Assembly (NCBI GenBank): GCA_938039225.1
Contig: CALHVH010000064.1
Location: forward strand, 1-14,006
Length of the DNA stretch: 14,006 nucleotides
Origin: an uncultured Gammaproteobacteria bacterium
GTDB taxonomy: Bacteria > Pseudomonadota > Gammaproteobacteria > Steroidobacterales > JABDMI01
Direction: 5' to 3'
In this document: one piece after another, positions 7,115-13,469 of the stretch
Position numbering within the stretch: position 1 is the stretch's first letter
Layout of the letters: the number at the start of each line of letters is the position of its first letter
Translations under genes and position numbers: made by a program
Notes under the pieces: model-generated
Told to the model about the DNA's origin: nothing
The model's database searches: none
The model's input: the letters and a program-made list of their open reading frames with translations, nothing else

Positions 7115-7130
7115 CTCATTTAGATTTAGA
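7092..7130. repeat. 17-bp perfect inverted repeat enclosing the Fur box
   Basis: The arms 7092-7108 and 7114-7130 are exact reverse complements around a TATAT centre. They extend the Fur-box palindrome outward through a duplicated TCTAAA/TTTAGA hexamer. No T-run follows directly, so it is unlikely to be an efficient terminator for the GFA gene, although an RNA hairpin could form in read-through transcripts. Confidence 0.7.
7102..7120. promoter_or_regulatory. Fur box over the -10 of the iron operon
   Basis: AATGAGATATATTCTCATT is palindromic around 7111 apart from the two bases on each side of the centre, and matches the AATGAGAAT-N-ATTCTCATT form of the Fur box. It overlaps the predicted -10 and precedes Fe(III) transporter genes, so Fe-loaded Fur repression is the natural reading. 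Confidence 0.75.
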
Positions 7131-7148
7131 TTTAAGTATTTGCCTAAA

Positions 7149-7189
7149 AAATGCCTGAATCAAATTAAAGTTAATTAAATCAGGTATTT
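7149..7189 (+). promoter_or_regulatory. Leader hairpin covering the fbpA ribosome site
   Basis: AAATGCCTGA at 7149-7158 pairs with TCAGGTATTT at 7180-7189 (10 pairs, one G-U). The right arm contains the AGG at 7182-7184, the only Shine-Dalgarno-like sequence before the ATG at 7192. The intervening 21 bases are AT-rich. The fold could limit translation of fbpA; this is inference from pairing only. Confidence 0.35.
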
Positions 7190-7191
7190 AT

Positions 7192-8262
7192 ATGTTCCAC
7201 AAGCAATTCTCTATAGCCCTATTAAGTCTGTTTTTTGTACTTTCAGGCTGTGAAAAGGCGCAAAACACCTCTGAAACCCAAAAAGCTTCAGAAACTCAAA
7301 TGACTGAAAAGTCACAAGACTTAGTGATTTACTCTTCGCGTAACGAACAGTTAATTCTGCCTTTAATTGAGGCATATCAAAAAGAAACGGGAACCAAAGT
7401 ACGTTTTGTGACAGATAAGCCTGAGCCGCTAATCGAAAAAATTAAAGCCGAAGGTGAACTAACGCCAGCCGATATTTTGATGACCGTAGATGCTGGTAAC
7501 TTATGGCGAGCTAGTCAAGCTGGTCTTTTCCAAACTCTCAATTCTCCAGTTTTAGAAAAAGCTATTCCTGCCAATTTCCGGGCAACAAATAATGAGTGGT
7601 TTGGTTTTTCACAACGTGCTCGTACAATTGTGTATTCGACTGATCGTGTTTCTCCAGAAAAACTATCTACCTATGAGGATTTAGCTAATTCAAACTGGAA
7701 AGGTAAATTATGTTTACGCACCTCAAAAAAAGTCTATAACCAATCCTTAGTTGCCATGTTAATTGCAAAACATGGTGTGGAAAAAACTGAAGGCTTAGTT
7801 AAATCACTGGTATCAAATTTAGCAACCGATCCTTTCTCAAATGATACAAAAACTATGGAGGCTATTCTTGCTGGGCAATGTGATGTTGCCATAGTCAATA
7901 GTTATTACTTTGGACGTATGCAGAAAAAGGATCCTGACTTAGGATTAAAATTATTCTGGCCTAACCAAAGTGCACAAGCCGATGAACTGTCGGGTGTGCA
8001 TGTGAATGTGTCAGGTGCCGGTGTATTACAGCATGCTAAAAATCCTGAAAATGCAAAACACTTCATGGAATGGATGACCGGCTCACAAGCCCAAACTATT
8101 CTAGCGAAAGGGAATATGGAGTACCCAGTTGTAGGTAGTGCTGAAAATGATCCGTTAGTTGCTTCATGGGGTGGTTTTACCTCAGACTCACAAAGCTTAA
8201 CTAAGGCAGGTGAATTACAAGCTGAAGCCGTTAAATTAATGGATAGAGCGGGATATCGTTAA
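7192..8262 (+). CDS. fbpA: Fe(III) ABC transporter substrate-binding lipoprotein (FbpA/FutA type)
   Basis: A 356-residue periplasmic iron-binding protein, made as a lipoprotein: the signal peptide ends in the lipobox LSGC with cysteine 20 as the lipidated residue, followed by a polar linker to about residue 42. The mature fold starts at LVIYSSRNEQ (44-53), the typical opening of ferric-binding proteins. GFSQRART (138-145) and the adjacent tyrosines 238-239 in NSYYFGR are the family's substrate-contact features; tyrosines ligate Fe(III) in FutA/FbpA relatives. It is the first gene of a unit with the permease and ATPase, behind a promoter with a Fur box. The AGG at 7182-7184 serves the start. 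Lipid anchoring is a departure from classical soluble FbpA and would keep the receptor at the inner membrane. Confidence 0.92.
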   Translation: MFHKQFSIALLSLFFVLSGCEKAQNTSETQKASETQMTEKSQDLVIYSSRNEQLILPLIEAYQKETGTKVRFVTDKPEPLIEKIKAEGELTPADILMTVDAGNLWRASQAGLFQTLNSPVLEKAIPANFRATNNEWFGFSQRARTIVYSTDRVSPEKLSTYEDLANSNWKGKLCLRTSKKVYNQSLVAMLIAKHGVEKTEGLVKSLVSNLATDPFSNDTKTMEAILAGQCDVAIVNSYYFGRMQKKDPDLGLKLFWPNQSAQADELSGVHVNVSGAGVLQHAKNPENAKHFMEWMTGSQAQTILAKGNMEYPVVGSAENDPLVASWGGFTSDSQSLTKAGELQAEAVKLMDRAGYR

Positions 8263-8276
8263 TAAGTTTTCTTATT
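8261..8276 (+). repeat. Small AT-rich hairpin between fbpA and fbpB
   Basis: AATAAG (8261-8266) and CTTATT (8271-8276) flank a TTTT loop and include the end of the fbpA stop codon. The stem is weak, with one G-C pair. It might protect the fbpA message end or lower permease translation, since no Shine-Dalgarno sequence is visible before fbpB. Confidence 0.25.
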
Positions 8277-8284
8277 AGTATTCT

Positions 8285-9955
8285 ATGCGAACACAATCTC
8301 AGCTCAGCACAATAAAGCCTTCATTCCATTTGAAGGCTTTTGTAAATTGGCGTTTACTACTTTTATTAGTATTATGCATTTTTATGTTGTCTCCAGTATT
8401 TACTGTGATACATCAAGCGTTACTGGCGCCTTCAGATTTAAATCAACATTTAAATGAATTTGTTTTACCAAGGGTATTAGCCAATACGATATTTTTAGTA
8501 ATTTTCGTAACTCTTTTGTCTACCATACTTGGTATTGCTGCAGCATGGTGTGTCTCCATGTATGAGTTTCCTGGTCGAAAATTTTTCTCATGGGCTTTGT
8601 TATTGCCTTTGGCTATACCTGGCTACGTAATGGCCTTTGTTTTGCTTGGTCTATTTGATTTCTCAGGGCCTGTGCAAACTGTATTACGTAATGTATTTGG
8701 TAACAGTGATTGGTTTCCAAATATTAGGTCAGGTGGTGGGGCGGTATTGGCTTTGTCATTATGTCTGTATCCATACGTGTATTTAATCGTGCGAGGTGCC
8801 TTTGCACAACAAGGGCAACGTGCCTTAGAGGTGGCGCAAAGCTTAGGTTATTCTCAACGTCGTGCAATTTTTTCATTAGCTATACCCCTGGCAAGACCGT
8901 GGATTATCGCTGGCATGCTTTTAGTTATGATGGAAACCTTGGCCGATTTCGGAACCGTGGCAATTTTTAATTTTGATACCTTCACAACTGCTATATATCA
9001 TACGTGGTTTGGTATGGGCTCTCTCCCTTCAGCCTTACGATTAGCCGCTTGGTTAATGTTGTTTGTTATTGTAATTCTTCTGATAGAAAGCCGTGGTCAT
9101 AAGCAACGTTATACCAGCATTGGCGATGCCTTGAGTAACCCTAGACAAAAACTTTCTAAGTCAAAGTCATTTATTAGTTCGCTGTTTTGTGGGTTTCTAT
9201 TTTCCCTAGCTTTTGTAATTCCCATGCTCCAATTATTGCTATGGTTTTTTGAGCATAGCGAATTAGCACTTTCAAGTCGTTATATTGAGTTCTTTTTTAA
9301 TACCTTAATGCTGGCAAGTTTAGGAGCAATTCTAATTGCGTTTTTTTCTGTAGCAATTATTGCTTTACAGCAAAGTTTGAAAATAAAGAATAACAATCGC
9401 AAAACAGCTTTTTTTATTCAATTTTTAACTCGCTTAATGACAATTGGCTATGCAATACCTGGAACCGTCCTGGCTATTGGTTTGTTTGTACCTTTAGCCT
9501 GGTTTAGTAAGTTACTTATAAATAATTTTGGATTCTCGAGTCTATTATTTACAGGTGGTATTTTTGCTTTATTAGCAGGCTACTCTATACGGTTTTTTGC
9601 AGTCTCCTATAGACCGATAGATTCGCAAATGCAAAGACTGTCCACACATTTTGAAGAAGTCAGTGAAAGCTTAGGTGTAGTTGGGATTAAAAAATGGCAG
9701 CAAGTTATTTTGCCTTTATTAAAGCCTGGTTTACTTACAGCATTAGCTCTGGTGTTTGTGGATATAATGAAAGAAATGCCATTGACCTTAATGACAAGGC
9801 CATTTGGTTGGGATACTTTAGCCGTGCAAATATTCGAGCTCACTTCAGAAGGTGAATGGGCTATGGCTGCGGTACCTGCCGTAGCTATTGTTGTTGCAGG
9901 ATTAGTGCCTGTATATTTACTCAATAAACAACGCGATAAGCACATACAAAACTAA
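8285..9955 (+). CDS. fbpB: Fe(III) ABC transporter permease, two fused MetI-like domains
   Basis: A 556-residue inner-membrane permease with about twelve hydrophobic segments arranged as two MetI-like halves, the usual form for FbpB-type iron permeases. Each half carries the cytoplasmic EAA loop that contacts the ATPase: EVAQSLGYSQRRAIFSLAIP at about 182-201 and EVSESLGVVGIKKWQQVILP at about 458-477. The halves are joined by a charged linker around 268-296. The ATG at 8285 lies 22 bases after fbpA and lacks an obvious ribosome site, but no other start fits before the first helix (about 23-45). It would import Fe(III) delivered by the lipoprotein encoded upstream. The ATPase follows 11 bases after the stop. 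Confidence 0.93.
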   Translation: MRTQSQLSTIKPSFHLKAFVNWRLLLLLVLCIFMLSPVFTVIHQALLAPSDLNQHLNEFVLPRVLANTIFLVIFVTLLSTILGIAAAWCVSMYEFPGRKFFSWALLLPLAIPGYVMAFVLLGLFDFSGPVQTVLRNVFGNSDWFPNIRSGGGAVLALSLCLYPYVYLIVRGAFAQQGQRALEVAQSLGYSQRRAIFSLAIPLARPWIIAGMLLVMMETLADFGTVAIFNFDTFTTAIYHTWFGMGSLPSALRLAAWLMLFVIVILLIESRGHKQRYTSIGDALSNPRQKLSKSKSFISSLFCGFLFSLAFVIPMLQLLLWFFEHSELALSSRYIEFFFNTLMLASLGAILIAFFSVAIIALQQSLKIKNNNRKTAFFIQFLTRLMTIGYAIPGTVLAIGLFVPLAWFSKLLINNFGFSSLLFTGGIFALLAGYSIRFFAVSYRPIDSQMQRLSTHFEEVSESLGVVGIKKWQQVILPLLKPGLLTALALVFVDIMKEMPLTLMTRPFGWDTLAVQIFELTSEGEWAMAAVPAVAIVVAGLVPVYLLNKQRDKHIQN

Positions 9956-9966
9956 ATTATAGAAAT

Positions 9967-11004
9967 ATGCAATTAACTGTCTCAAATCTTTCGCATCAAT
10001 ACTCTCAGCAGCAAATCCTGAGTGATATTAGTTTTACCATTCCAGACGGGGAAATTGCTTGTTTGTTAGGCCCAAGTGGCAGTGGTAAAACAACAATATT
10101 ACGTTGTGTTGCTGGCTTTGAAAGACCACAAGAAGGTGAGATTGCAACCAATCAAGAAATCATTACCTCTTCAAGCGTTCATTTATCACCGGCGCAACGT
10201 CAGATAGGAATGATTTTTCAAGACTATGCATTATTACCGCATTTAAGTGTAGAAAAAAATGTTGCGTTTGGTTTGCATCAATTATCAAAAAAAGACAGAG
10301 CGTCTAAAGTTCAAGAAGTATTAGAAGTTGTTGGTCTAGAAAAGAAAGCAAAGAAATATCCACACCAATTGTCTGGTGGTCAACAGCAACGCGTTGCATT
10401 AGCACGTGCCATTGCTCCGAATCCACGTTTAATATTAATGGATGAGCCATTTTCTAATTTAGATGTATCTTTACGCAATCGTCTAGGTCAAGAAATTAAG
10501 CAGATTTTAAAGCATTATAATATTACGGCTTTAATGGTTACGCATGATCAACATGAGGCTTTTGCCTTTGCAGATTCCATAGGTGTTATAAAGCAAGGTG
10601 TATTGCAACAATGGGATTCGGCGTATAATTTATATCACAAACCAGGAAATCGTTTTGTAGCGAATTTTATAGGTCAAGGGGCATTTATAGATGGCCGTGT
10701 TGCTGCTGATGGTAAAGTGTTAATCGAGTTAGGTGAACTAGAAGGGCAAATTCTTCAAGATTTGGAACCTCTACAAAATGTAGATGTCCTACTACGACCG
10801 GATGATGTTATCCACGATGACGACAGTCTGGTAACAGCTAAGGTTATACACAAAGCCTTTCGTGGGGCCGACATTCTGTATACTTTGGCATTAGATAGTG
10901 GGGCTAGAGTATTATCTTTAGTGCCAAGTCATCATAATCACGCGATTGGTGAGCCTATTGGAATTCGTTTGGAAGTGGATCACGTAGTCGCTTTTACCAA
11001 GTAA
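9967..11004 (+). CDS. fbpC: Fe(III) ABC transporter ATP-binding protein
   Basis: A 345-residue ATPase of the FbpC type that powers the permease encoded just upstream. All nucleotide-binding motifs are intact: Walker A GPSGSGKTT (35-43), Q-loop glutamine 85 in FQDYALLPH, signature LSGGQQQR (135-142), Walker B LILMDEP (155-161) and switch histidine 193 in VTHDQ. After residue about 235 comes a C-terminal regulatory region with a TOBE-like part (LLRPDDV, then AKVIHKAFRGADILYTL). The LLRPDDV stretch and HDQHEAFAFAD helix are typical of iron rather than sugar or polyamine importers. The ATG at 9967 follows AGAAAT, a weak ribosome site, 11 bases after the fbpB stop. The signal peptidase gene begins 15 bases downstream with no terminator between. 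Confidence 0.93.
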   Translation: MQLTVSNLSHQYSQQQILSDISFTIPDGEIACLLGPSGSGKTTILRCVAGFERPQEGEIATNQEIITSSSVHLSPAQRQIGMIFQDYALLPHLSVEKNVAFGLHQLSKKDRASKVQEVLEVVGLEKKAKKYPHQLSGGQQQRVALARAIAPNPRLILMDEPFSNLDVSLRNRLGQEIKQILKHYNITALMVTHDQHEAFAFADSIGVIKQGVLQQWDSAYNLYHKPGNRFVANFIGQGAFIDGRVAADGKVLIELGELEGQILQDLEPLQNVDVLLRPDDVIHDDDSLVTAKVIHKAFRGADILYTLALDSGARVLSLVPSHHNHAIGEPIGIRLEVDHVVAFTK

Positions 11005-11019
11005 AATAAAGAAAAAATT

Positions 11020-11799
11020 ATGACAGATACACAAACAGAAAAAAACACACAGGAACAAGTGGGTAAAACTAAGTGGCAACACTTTAAAAGTGAATGGGGC
11101 GGCTTTATTATTTTGCTGTTTTGTTTATTTTGTTTTCGTTCTGTAATCGCTGATTGGAATGCTGTGCCAACGGGCTCAATGAAACCTACAATTTATGAAG
11201 GCGATAGAATTTGGGTTAATAAGTTGTCCTATGGTTTGCGTATTCCATTTACAAATATCCGAGTTAAAGATTTAGGCGAACCAAGTCGCGGTGAGATTGT
11301 GGTTTTTCCTGAGCCTAAGACAGGTAAACGCTATATTAAACGTGTCATTGGAATCGAAGGTGATGTGATTGAAATAAAAGAGCATCTGGTTTTTCTGAAT
11401 GGAGAACGAATTAATTATCGTAAATATACTGATAGCGAATTAAACACATTTGGAAATGCTCCAGGAAACGTAAAGCTTGATACAGGTGATGATTTGTTTT
11501 TTCATATCGAAGAAGATATAGGCGGAATCACACATCCAATTCAAGTGATAAACCCAAAATATAATCCAAATCCAAAATACGGTTTCTATAAAAAAATTGT
11601 TATACCGAAAGGTCAAATGTTTGTCATGGGTGATAATCGTGATCAATCTAGTGATTCGAGAAAAATCGGTTTAATTGATACAAAAACTCTAATCGGTAAA
11701 GCCACTAGAGTGGCGTGGTCGCATGACTATGATAATTACTATTTATTACGTAAAGAACGTTTTTTTAAACCGATTGATGAGTTGTCTAAAGTTGATTAA
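11020..11799 (+). CDS. lepB: Type I signal peptidase (LepB family)
   Basis: A 259-residue membrane serine protease that removes signal peptides on the periplasmic side. One transmembrane helix is seen (about 27-44), followed at once by the catalytic serine 53 in PTGSM. The catalytic lysine is 107 in RYIKRVIG, and box E is GDNRDQSSDSR (204-214). All key residues are present, so it should be active. It is shorter than Escherichia coli LepB and has one membrane helix instead of two. The context is odd: it is the last gene of an iron-import transcript rather than beside lepA, rnc and era, which suggests an extra, possibly iron-regulated, peptidase. The ribosome site AAAGAAAAA is poor. A strong terminator follows. 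Confidence 0.93.
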   Translation: MTDTQTEKNTQEQVGKTKWQHFKSEWGGFIILLFCLFCFRSVIADWNAVPTGSMKPTIYEGDRIWVNKLSYGLRIPFTNIRVKDLGEPSRGEIVVFPEPKTGKRYIKRVIGIEGDVIEIKEHLVFLNGERINYRKYTDSELNTFGNAPGNVKLDTGDDLFFHIEEDIGGITHPIQVINPKYNPNPKYGFYKKIVIPKGQMFVMGDNRDQSSDSRKIGLIDTKTLIGKATRVAWSHDYDNYYLLRKERFFKPIDELSKVD

Positions 11800-11802
11800 T
11801 CA

Positions 11803-11985
11803 TTAAGGCTCTTCATCAGAGCCTTTTTTATTTTTACCAGTATAACCTCGTTGTTTACGCAGTACGTCCCGTAAAACATATTCAATTTGGCCATTCAAAC
11901 TGCGTAATTCATCGTTAGACCAGCGCTGTAACTCTTCTATGAGTTCCGGTGGTAAACGTAACAGAAATGATTTCTTTTTTGCCAT
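11803..11985 (-). CDS. Arc-like ribbon-helix-helix DNA-binding protein
   Basis: A 60-residue protein with an Arc/MetJ-type ribbon-helix-helix fold. A basic start (AKKK) leads into the beta strand SFLLRLP (6-12), then helix A from PELIEELQRWSNDE (13-26), the turn SLNGQ (29-33) and helix B QIEYVLRDVLRK (33-44). The tail is a charged, flexible GKNKKGSDEEP. Such proteins dimerise and read operator DNA with the paired strands. It is the last gene of a minus-strand set with an SPFH protein and an unknown protein; only 6 bases separate it from the upstream stop and no Shine-Dalgarno sequence is visible, which suggests coupled translation. It may repress the SPFH promoter at the palindrome 13266-13282 (inference). 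It could also be an antitoxin, but no toxin is recognisable next to it. Confidence 0.82.
   Translation of the reverse strand: MAKKKSFLLRLPPELIEELQRWSNDELRSLNGQIEYVLRDVLRKQRGYTGKNKKGSDEEP
11805..11829 (+). terminator. Intrinsic terminator of the fbp-lepB operon
   Basis: AAGGCTCT (11805-11812) and AGAGCCTT (11818-11825) form a perfect 8-bp stem with a TCATC loop, followed by T residues to 11829. It starts 6 bases after the lepB stop. It lies entirely over the last codons of the convergent Arc-like gene, so the DNA is both terminator and coding sequence. Confidence 0.88.
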
Positions 11986-11991
11986 TACTAG

Positions 11992-12285
11992 TTATTCTAC
12001 GGTTTCTGGTTGGTTATCTATAGTTTTATAAATAACTTGGCCATTATAAAAAATTTCATAATTATATTTAAACCATGAGAGCTTTCTTTGAACGGTAATT
12101 CTATGTTCTTGTTTTCGTTCGTCAAAAAAATAATATTCTAGAATATTTTTGGAACTTGTATTTTGTACGGCTATATCACGTAGTAAGCCGTCCATAAATA
12201 TTTTTACGCATATGCCCATTGGATAGACACGAAAACGAAAACGACGCTTTTGGTGTTGGAATTTAAAATCTTGTGGTTTGCTCAT
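11992..12285 (-). CDS. Hypothetical protein of the SPFH-Arc cluster, unrecognised
   Basis: I do not recognise this 97-residue protein. It has no signal peptide, membrane helix or cysteine pair (a single cysteine at 26). It is basic and aromatic, with QKRRFRFR at 12-19. Two stretches look alike: YPMGICVKIFMDGLLRD (21-37) and WFKYNYEIFYNGQVIYK (71-87), both of the form strand, IF-x-(D/N)G turn, strand. A small beta protein built from two similar hairpins is likely. It lies between the SPFH and Arc-like genes on the same strand, 46 bases after the first and 6 before the second, so a role tied to those two is inferred. A weak AGAGA ribosome site precedes the ATG. It is clearly coding: the frame is open throughout and fits tightly between its neighbours. 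Confidence 0.7.
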   Translation of the reverse strand: MSKPQDFKFQHQKRRFRFRVYPMGICVKIFMDGLLRDIAVQNTSSKNILEYYFFDERKQEHRITVQRKLSWFKYNYEIFYNGQVIYKTIDNQPETVE

Positions 12286-12300
12286 AATTGTCTCTGATTA

Positions 12301-12321
12301 AGGCCAGATAAATTCTGGCCT
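12301..12321 (-). repeat. Intercistronic hairpin after the SPFH gene
   Basis: AGGCCAGA (12301-12308) and TCTGGCCT (12314-12321) form a perfect 8-bp GC-containing stem with a 5-base loop, 10 bases past the SPFH stop. On the minus strand it is followed by TAATCAG rather than a T-run, so it looks more like a processing or message-stabilising hairpin, or a partial terminator, than a full stop to transcription. Confidence 0.55.
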
Positions 12322-12331
12322 CTTAGTTTGC

Positions 12332-13225
12332 TTAGGAGTAGAGTGAGCCAGTATTCACAACCGGTTGAGCCGCTTTGTCGCCGCATAGAACTACAAGAAG
12401 GTTACTTACCATGGCAGCTTTACGCTCATCATCTAACTCAATAAGACCATCTTCTTCAAGGCGTTTTAAAGCAGTTTCTACCATGCCTACAGCCCCATCG
12501 ACTATACGTATACGCGCTGCCACAATCGCATCAGCTTGTTGACGTTGTAACATCGCGCTAGCAATTTCTTGAGCATATGCAAGGTGAGAAATACGCGCCT
12601 CAATGACTTTTACACCGGCATCATCAACTCGTTCTTGTAGGACTTTAGTCAAAGCTAAAGTCACCGCTTCAGTATCGCTGCGAAGAGACTGCTCATCATC
12701 ACTGTCAAATGTATCGTACGAATAATCCATCGCTAATTGTCGAAGTGCCGCTTCAGATTGGATACGAACAAAGGCGTTATAGTCATCAACATCAAATACC
12801 GCTCGGGCTGTATCTATCACTTTCCAGACTACTACCGCAGCAATCTCAATGGGATTACCACGATTGTCATTAACTTTAATAATTTCACCATTTAAATTAT
12901 TAGCTCTTAAAGAAAGTTTTTTCTTTTTGTAAAAAGGATTAACGAAATGAAAGCCTTCTTTTTTAACTGTGCCTTTATACTCGCCAAACAAAGTGAGAAC
13001 CGCAGACATATTGGGCTGTAAAGTGAAAAGACCGCTGGTTAAGAAAACGAAAATAGCTATCACTGGGATGGCCGGTAGTATGTATTTGGAATCACTAAGT
13101 CGAATGGCATTTATAAAATATAGAGCTAATAAAACCCCTGCCACAACAAAGATGCCTAATGCGACCCAACCACTGGTGGCATTGTTTTTAAATTCTTTAG
13201 TTAAATTAAAATCTGATTTATTCAT
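12332..13225 (-). CDS. SPFH/band-7 domain membrane protein
   Basis: A 297-residue SPFH (stomatin/prohibitin/flotillin/HflK-C) family protein, expected to oligomerise at the inner membrane. The start at 13225 is chosen over 13246 because GGAG (minus strand, at 13232-13235) lies 6 bases before it. Two hydrophobic helices occur at about 18-41 and 48-68. The band-7 domain follows from about 69 to 230: TLQPNMSAVLTLFGEYKGTV, GFHFVNPFY (91-99), NRGNPIEIAAVVVWKV (121-136), and an alanine-rich helix with ISHLAYAQEIASAML (212-226). The C-terminal part has DDERKAAMVSNLLVVLCGD (265-283) and ends VVNTGSLYS, a signature I associate with a bacterial SPFH subgroup often found beside small Arc-like proteins. 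It is the first gene of three on the minus strand. The exact role is unknown; scaffolding or membrane quality control is likely. Confidence 0.88.
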   Translation of the reverse strand: MNKSDFNLTKEFKNNATSGWVALGIFVVAGVLLALYFINAIRLSDSKYILPAIPVIAIFVFLTSGLFTLQPNMSAVLTLFGEYKGTVKKEGFHFVNPFYKKKKLSLRANNLNGEIIKVNDNRGNPIEIAAVVVWKVIDTARAVFDVDDYNAFVRIQSEAALRQLAMDYSYDTFDSDDEQSLRSDTEAVTLALTKVLQERVDDAGVKVIEARISHLAYAQEIASAMLQRQQADAIVAARIRIVDGAVGMVETALKRLEEDGLIELDDERKAAMVSNLLVVLCGDKAAQPVVNTGSLYS

Positions 13226-13254
13226 GTTTTTCTCCAAATGCATCATTTGAACCT

Positions 13255-13284
13255 ATTATCAAAGTGATATCAATTTGATATCTA
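13255..13284 (-). promoter_or_regulatory. Predicted promoter of the SPFH operon
   Basis: Read on the minus strand: TAGATA (13284-13279), an 18-base spacer and GATAAT (13260-13255), with 4/6 and 5/6 matches. The start point would be near 13248, leaving a leader of about 23 bases with a GGAG site. The spacer holds most of the 17-bp palindrome. Confidence 0.4.
13266..13282. promoter_or_regulatory. Palindromic operator candidate of the SPFH operon
   Basis: GATATCAATTTGATATC consists of perfect 8-bp arms, GATATCAA (13266-13273) and TTGATATC (13275-13282), around a single T. It sits between and overlaps the predicted -35 and -10 elements of the SPFH gene, where a bound repressor would block RNA polymerase. 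The Arc-like protein at the end of the same operon is the nearest candidate binder. Confidence 0.6.
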
Positions 13285-13469
13285 TTTTAGGGATGTGTTG
13301 CATATAATGCAAGTGCGCTAAAAAAATCAACAATAACAGTGAGTTACGATTAAGACATGTTTAATTTGCTATTAAGGATATAAAAATTAATCTATATTTT
13401 CAGGTTTAGAAAAGCCTAAATATATCCAATTTTTATAAAAATTTGCTTGCGGTATAGCAAATACAGAAA
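13285..13469. other. Noncoding stretch between the FecCD-type and SPFH genes
   Basis: I see no gene here on either strand. It holds a 15-bp palindrome, TTGCATATAATGCAA at 13298-13312 (6-bp arms, ATA centre), and an all-AT palindrome, AATTTTTATAAAAATT at 13428-13443. No convincing terminator for the FecCD-type gene is visible, although its stop codon is at 13470-13472. Confidence 0.6.

Noticed and set aside
7092..7130. Long hairpin as the terminator of the GFA gene
   Set aside because: The stem is not followed by a T-run and coincides with a Fur box and -10 element, so a regulatory role explains it better.
9607..9945. 112-codon open frame on the minus strand
   Set aside because: It is antisense to the second half of the iron permease, which carries an EAA loop and membrane helices; it is a shadow of that gene.
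11803..12285. Arc-like gene plus the unknown gene as a toxin-antitoxin pair
   Set aside because: The unknown protein shows no toxin fold or catalytic motif I can recognise, and the gene order with SPFH suggests a different unit; not excluded, but unsupported.
13428..13443. AATTTTTATAAAAATT palindrome as terminator of the FecCD-type gene
   Set aside because: It has no G-C pairs and no loop to speak of; in AT-rich intergenic DNA this can arise by chance.
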